From Sphingobium sp052327305 (GTDB lineage: Bacteria > Pseudomonadota > Alphaproteobacteria > Sphingomonadales > Sphingomonadaceae), in NCBI RefSeq assembly GCF_052327305.1, contig NZ_CP182486.1, positions 806,001 to 870,000 of the forward strand: a stretch of 64,000 nt of DNA. The letters are read 5' to 3'. The position numbers and the translations under genes are program-made. Under the pieces are notes generated by a model. It was not told the DNA's origin. It made no database searches and worked only from the letters and a program-made list of their open reading frames with translations. Numbering within the stretch: the first letter of the stretch is position 1; each line of letters starts with the position of its first letter. Shown piece after piece: positions 9,088 to 16,325 of this stretch.

Positions 9088-10092
9088 CTAAGCTGTGATC
9101 GGCAATTTCGCTGACCCCGCCCGGACGATGAAGGACGGGTTGATTTCGCGACCCGCGAGAAAATCAAGCACGTGGGACATGGCAAGAATGCCAACCCGTT
9201 CGCCCGCCTCTACCGTGCTTGCGCCGATATGCGGGCTGAACACGACATTCTGGAACGTGCGCAGCTTCTCTTCGAGTTCGGGAGGCTCGAACGGGAAAGT
9301 GTCCAGGCCCGCACCGCCCAGCCTGCCTTCCGGAAGGGCCTGAGCCAGGGCGTCGAGATCCACAAGGCCGCCACGGGCAGTGTTGATCAGGACCGCTCCC
9401 GGTTTCATCATGGCCAGTTGAGGCCCGCTGATCATGTTCCGTGTTGCAGGTGTGAGAGGGCAGTTCAGGCTTACGATGTCAGCCTGGCGCAGCAGATCCT
9501 CGACACTCGCGGCCGCGGCTTCCCCCAGATCCGAGGGCGCCACGTCGATCGGATCATATTTGACGACCTTCATACCAAAACCGGAGGCAATTCGGGCGAG
9601 ATGCCGCCCGATCGCCCCGAAGCCGACGATGCCGAGCGTTTTGCCATGCAACTCCGTACCGAGGAAATTGGGCTTGTCCCAATGCCCCTCGCGCATACGC
9701 AGATCGAGCCAGGCCACACGGCGCACTACGCCCAGCATCAGCGCGAAGGCCTGCTCTGCCACCGAGATGGCATTGGCGCCCGCTGCGATCGTTACGGGAA
9801 TTCCGCGAGCCGCCGCTGCGGCTACGTCAATCGTGTCGTAACCCACGCCATGTTTGGCGATGATCCGTAGTTGCCGCGCCTTCGCCATTGCCGCTTCGGT
9901 CATTTCGCCAAGGCGAACGATCACGCCATCCGGCTGATGCGTCGCAATGAAGGTCTCGAGTTCGTTACCGCGCAAATAGGTGTCACTGGTGATGACTACG
10001 GCCCCCGCCGCCTCGGCCAGGTCCATCGCCGGCTTCGCAAGCCGCTTTCCCAGAATGACGATGCGCGGCGCGGGATCGGATGCGTTCGCCAT
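9088..10092 (-). CDS. D-isomer-specific 2-hydroxyacid dehydrogenase
   Basis: A 334-aa NAD-dependent dehydrogenase of the SerA/PdxB family. The nucleotide-binding motif is GIVGFGAIGRHLARI; the catalytic Arg/Glu/His positions fall in NTARGGLVD, ELEEKLR and FSPHIGAST. There is no ACT domain, so it is unlikely to be a regulated biosynthetic SerA. Its start codon overlaps the stop of the upstream aldolase-type gene by one base (TGATG), indicating translational coupling; together they probably process a hydroxy-oxo acid in the same pathway. Confidence 0.9.
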   Translation of the reverse strand: MANASDPAPRIVILGKRLAKPAMDLAEAAGAVVITSDTYLRGNELETFIATHQPDGVIVRLGEMTEAAMAKARQLRIIAKHGVGYDTIDVAAAAARGIPVTIAAGANAISVAEQAFALMLGVVRRVAWLDLRMREGHWDKPNFLGTELHGKTLGIVGFGAIGRHLARIASGFGMKVVKYDPIDVAPSDLGEAAAASVEDLLRQADIVSLNCPLTPATRNMISGPQLAMMKPGAVLINTARGGLVDLDALAQALPEGRLGGAGLDTFPFEPPELEEKLRTFQNVVFSPHIGASTVEAGERVGILAMSHVLDFLAGREINPSFIVRAGSAKLPITA

Positions 10093-10778
10093 CAGCTATT
10101 CACTTCCAGCAGCCCGGCGCAACCTTTCGCAGTCAACGCGCGGTCGATCCAACTCTTGTCGGTCTTGCCCGCAGCAATCGCCTCGAGTTGCGCCGTCTCT
10201 GCTTTGTGCTTCTCAAGCGCCAGAGCGTAGACCCCGTCCACATCCGCGACTGGAACGGCGACCACCCCGTCAGCATCGCCCAGAATGAGATCGCCTGGCG
10301 CGATGACCAGGCTACCCAGGGCGATCGACACATTCACTTCGCCCGGGCCATCCTTGTAGGGGCCACGATGTGTGACGCCAGCAGCGAAGACTGGATAGTC
10401 ATCCTGTGAAATCACGCCATAGTCACGGATGGCGCCATTCAGGACGAAGCCGGCAATCCCCTTGGTCTTCGCATAAGCGATCATCATTTCCCCGATCAGG
10501 GCGTTGGTCAGATCGCCCCCCGCATCGACGACGATCACATCGCCTGCCACCGCCATCTCGATCGCTTTGTGGATCATCAGATTGTCCCCAGGACGGGTCC
10601 GCACCGTGACCGCCGGCCCAGCGAGCACTCCGGCCCGGTGCATTGGACGCAGCGTAGGCCCTGCCGCCGGGATGCGGTTCATGACATCGCTGACATTCGC
10701 GACCGGAAGCGCGCGGAAGCGCTCGACGTCCGCCTCGGAGACAAAGTGCACGCGCTTATGAACGCTCAGCCCAATCAT
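10092..10778 (-). CDS. RraA/HMG-aldolase family protein
   Basis: A 228-aa member of the family that includes 4-hydroxy-4-methyl-2-oxoglutarate/4-carboxy-4-hydroxy-2-oxoadipate aldolases and the RNase E inhibitor RraA. The metal/substrate motif is kept: GGD near residue 90, a Gly-rich helix GEMMIAYAKTKGIAGFVLNG, then RDY, matching the G-x20-R-D pattern of the active aldolases. In this gene set an aldolase cleaving a C6 or C7 hydroxy-oxo-dicarboxylate to pyruvate and a partner acid is the best reading. It is coupled to the dehydrogenase downstream. Confidence 0.88.
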   Translation of the reverse strand: MIGLSVHKRVHFVSEADVERFRALPVANVSDVMNRIPAAGPTLRPMHRAGVLAGPAVTVRTRPGDNLMIHKAIEMAVAGDVIVVDAGGDLTNALIGEMMIAYAKTKGIAGFVLNGAIRDYGVISQDDYPVFAAGVTHRGPYKDGPGEVNVSIALGSLVIAPGDLILGDADGVVAVPVADVDGVYALALEKHKAETAQLEAIAAGKTDKSWIDRALTAKGCAGLLEVNS

Positions 10779-10807
10779 GAAATTTCCTTATGTTTCGTCG
10801 GTTTAAA

Positions 10808-13609
10808 TCAGAACTTGAAGCGAGCGCCCACGCGGAAGAGACGCCCGAAGGAGTCGTGAAGCGTCACGTTCACTGCGACCGGCACGTTGCCCGCCGATGG
10901 CGCGTAGGGCGGGTCGTTGTTGAGAATATTGCGCACGTTGAGGAACAGCTCGGTCTGACCGTTGCCGACATCCGGCTTGAAGCTGATCTGCCCGTCGAGA
11001 TAGGCCTGCGCCGGGATATGCTGAAGGTCGATGACCGCAGGCCCGCGCGTCACATCATAGCGGCCACCGCCGACATAGCGCATCTGCAGGAAGCCGCCGT
11101 AGCGATCGGTGTCGTAGTTGACCTGAGCAACACCTTGCCAGCGCGGAAAATTGCTTAGCCCAACTTCACCTGCACGATCGATCGGTGTTGCGCCCGGCGT
11201 CGTCTGCTCCTGCTTGCCGATATAGGAGGCAAGGGCGCGCAGGTTGAGCGAGCCCACGCCGACTTTGGCACGATAGCTTGCTTCGATATCAAGACCGTTG
11301 ACCTTTGCCGATGCGAGGTTGATCGGAAAAGCATTGAAACGGACGATCGTGTTCGAGGAGTTCCGCACGACGACGGAGCAAGCAGCGGCAACTCCGGCAT
11401 AACATTGGTCGACCGCAGTCTGTGCGCCGATGCTGCCAATCGCATCCTTGATTTTGATGTCGTAATAATCGACCGAAACGTTGAAGCCGGACAGCCAAGT
11501 TGGACTGTAAATCGCTCCGAACGTCAACGTGTCGGCGATTTCGGGCTTGAGGCTCGCGTTTCCGGTATTGAACGTGGGAATGCCGATCACCCGGACGTTG
11601 CCGTTGGCCGGATCGTCGACGGACGAGACATTCTGCCGGCCCGCCTGGAACAGCTCGGACAGGTTTGGTGCGCGAATGTCGCGGGAGCGCGTGCCACGAA
11701 ACCGCAGATCGTCGAACGGCTTGTAGCTCAGTCCGACTTTCCACGTCTTCACCGAGCCACTCGTGCTGTAATCGGTAACACGTCCCGCAGCATTCAGATC
11801 CAGTTCGCTGACGAGAGGAACGTTGCGAAGCAGTGGCACCACCAGCTCGGCATAAGCCTCCTTCACATTATAACGCCCTGACCAAGGGGAGGGATTGCCG
11901 AAAAGGAAAGCACCGGTGGGTGAGATCGCGTCCGTCGTGACATTGGCGCGTTCCTTCCGGTACTCGCCGCCGACTGCAAAACTGATCGGTCCTGCCCAGC
12001 CCTCGACCAGCGGACCAGCAAGGTTCGCGGCGAAGATCTCCTGCTCAATAACAGAATGGGAGGAACTCGTGCCGCGCGTGTAATCCAGCGCCGCCTCGGA
12101 AGGGGCGCCGACACCGAAGACATTGAACGGCACGCAGCCGTCGGTCGGGGCAGTCAGCGTCGAGCGGCAGACGATCTGCCCATTTGCCGGGTTGACTACG
12201 GCATCGACCGCCTGAGTGAAGCGCGTGACATTCTCGCTATTCAGCGTGTCGTTGTCCTGGACCGTTCGCCCATATTGATAATAACCATCAAGATTAAGCG
12301 CGCCCAGCTTCGCATCGAAGCCGATCACCGCACGATAAGTCTCGCTGTCGACCTTCGTCTTGACCATGCCCCGCTCCGGCGAGAAGCGCAGCATGGTCAG
12401 GGATGTGACGCCCCGTGCGAGCATCTGGTCGCGAATAGTCGTTGGCAAGTAGGCATTGTCGCGGCGGATGGTGATGGGGTTGGCGGTCTGGTGCCTGTTC
12501 CAGCTATTATCAACCGTGGACGTCGATTTGCCGAACAGACCCTCGGTATAGATGGTCACGTTATCCACCACATCGAAGCTCGCACGGCCAAAGACACTGC
12601 CGCGCTCCAGCGGGCGGTTGATTTCCTGGATGAGTTCGGTGGGAACGCCATCGCCACCAACCTGGAGCGTGGAGGTCGTCATTGTGCCGAAATTGTAAGG
12701 CGCGGTTACGCCGCCTGGCAGGAACTGGATGCCACGAAAGAAGGCATTGTTCGCCGCAGTCCCGCCGACCCCGGTTGTGATCATACCCCCGAAGGTACCC
12801 ACGGTTCGGATGTCACGCTCGAGGACGAAGGTCGGCGTGCCGTTTGGATTGTTTATGAAGCCGACGCCCTGACTCGCCCATTTGCGTGCGCCAGTCTTGA
12901 TTCCCTTGTTGTTGAAATATTCGCCGCTGAGCAGAATATGGCCCCTGCCATCGGCGAACGACGTGCCGGCGGAGAGGGTCGCACGGAACTCCCTGTTATC
13001 CCCTTCCTGAGCGATACCGGCGTTGACCTCGCCCTTCACGCCCTTGAACTGCTTGTCGAGGATGAGGTTGACCACGCCGGCCACGGCATCCGACCCATAT
13101 GCCGCTGACGCACCGCCAGTAACCACTTCGACGCGCTGCACGATACCGGCGGGAAGAATGTTGAGATCAACGCTGCCTGTGAGGTTCGTCGCGACCACGC
13201 GCCGTCCATCGAGGAGCGTTAAGGTACGCGTCGCGCCCAGCGAACGCAGGTTGAGGAAGCTCTGACCGCCATTCGTTGTGCCGGAGTTGCGCTGCGGGCC
13301 GGACATGTTGCTAAGCGCTGGCAACTGCCGGAGTGAGTCCGCAAGAGTTGATGGTGACGCTTTTACAAGCTGCTCGCTGCCAAGCACGGTGACCGGGGTC
13401 GGAGCCGTAAAGCCGGCGCTCGCGATACGCGAGCCTGTGACCACGATGTCTGCCGCTCCGGCCTCGCTCGCTTCGCCGTCGCTGGTTCGCTGTGCCACAG
13501 CCGCTTCGTTATTGTCCGCCGCAGCCTGCCCGAAGGCGGGCGCTGCTACGACAAAAGCCAGCAGAGATGCCGTACTCGCGAGGCGCTTGTTGAACGCGTT
13601 GAAGCCCAA
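10808..13609 (-). CDS. TonB-dependent outer-membrane receptor
   Basis: A 933-aa receptor: signal peptide (LASTASLLAFVVAAPAFGQA), a TonB-box-like IVVTGSRIA, plug domain (LADSLRQLPALSNMSG and LDGRRVVATNL), and a long 22-strand-type barrel ending in the aromatic terminus RLFRVGARFKF. Sphingomonads use many such receptors for aromatic and sugar-acid nutrients. Its position at the 5' end of the minus-strand catabolic set, 29 bp before the aldolase gene, suggests it imports the pathway substrate. No STN signalling domain is seen, so it is a transporter rather than a transducer. Confidence 0.93.
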   Translation of the reverse strand: MGFNAFNKRLASTASLLAFVVAAPAFGQAAADNNEAAVAQRTSDGEASEAGAADIVVTGSRIASAGFTAPTPVTVLGSEQLVKASPSTLADSLRQLPALSNMSGPQRNSGTTNGGQSFLNLRSLGATRTLTLLDGRRVVATNLTGSVDLNILPAGIVQRVEVVTGGASAAYGSDAVAGVVNLILDKQFKGVKGEVNAGIAQEGDNREFRATLSAGTSFADGRGHILLSGEYFNNKGIKTGARKWASQGVGFINNPNGTPTFVLERDIRTVGTFGGMITTGVGGTAANNAFFRGIQFLPGGVTAPYNFGTMTTSTLQVGGDGVPTELIQEINRPLERGSVFGRASFDVVDNVTIYTEGLFGKSTSTVDNSWNRHQTANPITIRRDNAYLPTTIRDQMLARGVTSLTMLRFSPERGMVKTKVDSETYRAVIGFDAKLGALNLDGYYQYGRTVQDNDTLNSENVTRFTQAVDAVVNPANGQIVCRSTLTAPTDGCVPFNVFGVGAPSEAALDYTRGTSSSHSVIEQEIFAANLAGPLVEGWAGPISFAVGGEYRKERANVTTDAISPTGAFLFGNPSPWSGRYNVKEAYAELVVPLLRNVPLVSELDLNAAGRVTDYSTSGSVKTWKVGLSYKPFDDLRFRGTRSRDIRAPNLSELFQAGRQNVSSVDDPANGNVRVIGIPTFNTGNASLKPEIADTLTFGAIYSPTWLSGFNVSVDYYDIKIKDAIGSIGAQTAVDQCYAGVAAACSVVVRNSSNTIVRFNAFPINLASAKVNGLDIEASYRAKVGVGSLNLRALASYIGKQEQTTPGATPIDRAGEVGLSNFPRWQGVAQVNYDTDRYGGFLQMRYVGGGRYDVTRGPAVIDLQHIPAQAYLDGQISFKPDVGNGQTELFLNVRNILNNDPPYAPSAGNVPVAVNVTLHDSFGRLFRVGARFKF

Positions 13610-13756
13610 TGTCCTTCTCCCTGTGCCGGGGGCGTCGACCTCGTGATCGAACGATCCGTCCCGTTGTTTTATCTTTGCGATCGCGGCCTTAGCGTTCGCT
13701 GTGTGGCTGCCCTTGAACAGACGTCACGCGACTCATTCTACATAAATAGAACGGCG

Positions 13757-13781
13757 TTGCAATATGTCTTGCATACGATGC
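13757..13781. promoter_or_regulatory. Candidate operator in divergent promoter region
   Basis: Two small inverted repeats abut: TGCAA-N6-TTGCA (13758-13773) and GCAT-ACG-ATGC (13771-13781). They lie in the 330-bp divergent region between the TonB receptor and the amidohydrolase. The nearby IclR-type regulator is the natural candidate to bind here. No direct evidence. Confidence 0.35.
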
Positions 13782-13939
13782 TTTACATGCTGGAAAAGCT
13801 CAGGAAAGCGGTGTTAAGCCACTTATGGAGATCAGAAGATTTGCGGAAATCACTGAAAATTGGCTTCGGTAAGACGGGGATGCATCATTTTAGACCGACG
13901 TTCTGTTATTAAATGTTTAGCACGACAAAAGGAGAGGGT

Positions 13940-14929
13940 ATGTCCACCACAAAAGGAAACGGCCGGGTAACCGTTGCCGGGAAAACGACGCTTGCGATGT
14001 CCAGGCGTGCCGTTATCGTTGCTGGTCTCGCCGGGGTTGCTGGAGCCTGCACGGGGCCGAGAACCTCCGGCTCCCCATTCTCAGCCGGACACGAGCGTCC
14101 TCAATTGGACGTTCCTCCAGGTGCGACGGACAGCCATATTCACATTCTTGACACCCGTTTCCCGGCAACCGCCAACTGGCGAGGCGAACCGGTTAACGAT
14201 GCGACCGTCGCGGCCTATCGAAAGGTGCAAAGTCGCCTAGGGACCCAGCGCGTGGTCGTGGTGACGCCCTCCACCTACGGCACGGATAATCGCGCTACAC
14301 TTGACGCGCTGGGGCAATTTGGAGCCGCTGCGCGCGGCGTGATCGTCATCGACAGCGACGCCCCTCCTTCCGACCTCGCACTGATGGCTGCCAGCGGCAT
14401 TCGCGGCATTCGCGTAAACTTCGTGTCACCTCAGCCATGGGGACGTTCGGACGTCCGTCGCCTCAATGCCACCGCCAGGATTGCTGCCGACATGGGCTGG
14501 CACGTGCAGATCTACGCCAAAGCCGATCAGATCCTGGACATGGCACCAGCAATTATGAAGCTGCCAGTGCCAGTCGTCCTCGATCATCTAGGTTCAGTCG
14601 AACCGGAGCACGGCTACACCAGCGATGAATATAATGCGATTTTGCGCCTGCTCTCTGAGAGAAAGATCTGGATGAAGCTATCCGGCGCTTATATTTCGAG
14701 CCGGTCTGGAGGGCCGCTCTACGCCGACTTGAGCAGCATTGCACGAAGCTATGTGGATATCGCCTCGGATCGGCTGGTATGGGGAAGCGACTGGCCTCAT
14801 CGCGGACAAGCGGCAAAGCTTCCGGATGAAGCGGCGCTACTGGACCTTTTGCTCGACTGGGCTCCAGACCGTTCGCAACGAGAGCGAATCCTCGTTGATA
14901 ACCCTGCTCGCCTTTATGGCTTCATCTGA
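13940..14929 (+). CDS. Exported amidohydrolase, PDC-lactonase-like (COG3618)
   Basis: ATG at 13940 follows GGAGAG. The N-terminus has twin Arg (SRRAVIVAGLAGVAGAC) ending in a lipobox Cys, so export by Tat and lipidation are likely. The metal-binding start DSHIHIL and the C-terminal WGSDWPHRG are hallmarks of the amidohydrolase-2 group with 2-pyrone-4,6-dicarboxylate lactonase, galactarolactone isomerase and sulfomuconolactone hydrolase; most relatives are cytosolic. It is divergent from the transport/aldolase set. A periplasmic lactone hydrolysis step is inferred. Confidence 0.85.
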   Translation: MSTTKGNGRVTVAGKTTLAMSRRAVIVAGLAGVAGACTGPRTSGSPFSAGHERPQLDVPPGATDSHIHILDTRFPATANWRGEPVNDATVAAYRKVQSRLGTQRVVVVTPSTYGTDNRATLDALGQFGAAARGVIVIDSDAPPSDLALMAASGIRGIRVNFVSPQPWGRSDVRRLNATARIAADMGWHVQIYAKADQILDMAPAIMKLPVPVVLDHLGSVEPEHGYTSDEYNAILRLLSERKIWMKLSGAYISSRSGGPLYADLSSIARSYVDIASDRLVWGSDWPHRGQAAKLPDEAALLDLLLDWAPDRSQRERILVDNPARLYGFI

Positions 14930-15663
14930 TCCCCATTGGCTGGCCAAACCAACTCCAGGCTGCCGCCCAATGCACGGCATAGCTGGCTGGCGGCCTGCAT
15001 CACCGGTTCGTGAATGCGAGACGCGGCTTCCCATGTGAAGCGGGAGATGGGTCCCGTGATCGTGAGAGCACCCACGAGACGCTGATCATGCGCGAGCACC
15101 GGAGCCGAGAGGGAGGCTGTATGTGGCGTCGTTGCTCCCGCAGTATAGAGCGGCAGCCCAGGAACAGGCGGCTGCTCATCCGGCCAATGTTTGAACATCT
15201 TGAGGATTTGCGCTGACGATGCATTGTCCATCGGTCGAAATGATCCCGGTGCAATGTCGAGGCGCAGGGCGAGAGGAGAGTTCACGCGAAACTGGCAAAA
15301 GCGCTGGCCGCTTTGCTCAGTATAAAAAGCCGCTGTTTCCTGCGTTTCTTCGGCAAGTTTTCTGAGTACGGGCATTATAATCTTATCAAGCCCCATTGCA
15401 GCATTGTAGATGCTGTGCAGCCTCACAATTTCGCTGCCGAGTTGATAGCTGTCATCGACTCTGATCAGCAGCCCAGCCTCTTCGAGCGATGTGATGAGAC
15501 GCAGGATGGTGCTTTTCACCAAACCGGTGCGGCGGGCAATTTCGGCTAAGCTGAGCCGGTCATCATCCTGACGAAAACAGGTTAAAACGCTCAATGCACG
15601 CCCCACCGAGGCGACCCCTTCATTTGCACCGTCACGCTTAGCCAATGCCATCTGATTCCCCAT
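14914..15663 (-). CDS. IclR-type transcriptional regulator
   Basis: A 249-aa IclR protein: winged helix near residues 18-75 (RALSVLTCFRQDDDRLSLAE and TGLVKSTILRLITSLEEAGL) and a C-terminal ligand-binding GAF-like domain (ETAAFYTEQSGQRFCQF, LVGALTITGP). IclR proteins usually sense an aromatic or organic acid of the adjacent pathway. The 3' end overlaps the convergent amidohydrolase gene by 16 bp. It is probably the local regulator of the catabolic locus. Confidence 0.92.
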   Translation of the reverse strand: MGNQMALAKRDGANEGVASVGRALSVLTCFRQDDDRLSLAEIARRTGLVKSTILRLITSLEEAGLLIRVDDSYQLGSEIVRLHSIYNAAMGLDKIIMPVLRKLAEETQETAAFYTEQSGQRFCQFRVNSPLALRLDIAPGSFRPMDNASSAQILKMFKHWPDEQPPVPGLPLYTAGATTPHTASLSAPVLAHDQRLVGALTITGPISRFTWEAASRIHEPVMQAASQLCRALGGSLELVWPANGDQMKP

Positions 15664-15800
15664 GCAAGATGTCTCGCCTATAGGCGAAGGTTGGGTAGAG
15701 AGGAAATGCCGTCCAGACGGCCAACGTCCGATGTGCGAACTGAACGAATGGCCGCTTGCTGCCCGCGCGGTTCAGAACCTGCCTTTCCGGATCGTCCGAC

Positions 15801-16325
15801 TTAGCGGCCAAACACATCTTCGCCGAACCTCCGTCGAAGGTGCACCGCGACTTTGGTAGTGTAACGCAGTTGCCGCCACTCGGTTGGGCTATGGTAGACA
15901 CCCACAGCTCGCCAGAAGTCACCGGTTGAGGCAAGAGCCGACAGAAAAATCCATCGGGCCGCCTGAACATTGAAGCATGGATCCTGGATCAGCCAGGTGC
16001 GAACCTGCTGAGCCGGTCGTCCTGTCAACGCGGCCAGCCTCGGCACCCAGAAGCTATTGACCTGAAGCGGCCCGAGATCGTGCGTGCCATTCCTGTTCGC
16101 AATCTCAGCTCCGATCCACCCGGCCTCTTGGTCACGCAGGCCCCACAAGGTCTTCTCCAGCCATGTTCGCCCGCCGGCAGCTTGGTGAATACAGAGGCCG
16201 AGACGGGCCTCATCGACATCGGAAGATTTTGCGGTCGCCGGCTTCGGGTGTGCCAAGGCGGCTACAGCTAACAGGCCGACCAGTCCCACGGGCTTCAGGC
16301 GCCTAGTGGTCATGGGCGTCTCCAT
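15801..16325 (-). CDS. Lytic transglycosylase, conjugation-type
   Basis: A 174-aa secreted protein (signal peptide ending near PATAKS) with a lysozyme-like SLT fold: Glu in QEAGWIGAE is the likely catalytic acid, followed by GPLQVNSFW, as in VirB1/TrbN-type enzymes that open peptidoglycan for a conjugation channel. Its start overlaps the 3' end of the relaxase gene by 23 bp, so it belongs to the transfer operon. A second start at 16313 (MTTRRLK) is possible. Confidence 0.85.
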   Translation of the reverse strand: METPMTTRRLKPVGLVGLLAVAALAHPKPATAKSSDVDEARLGLCIHQAAGGRTWLEKTLWGLRDQEAGWIGAEIANRNGTHDLGPLQVNSFWVPRLAALTGRPAQQVRTWLIQDPCFNVQAARWIFLSALASTGDFWRAVGVYHSPTEWRQLRYTTKVAVHLRRRFGEDVFGR

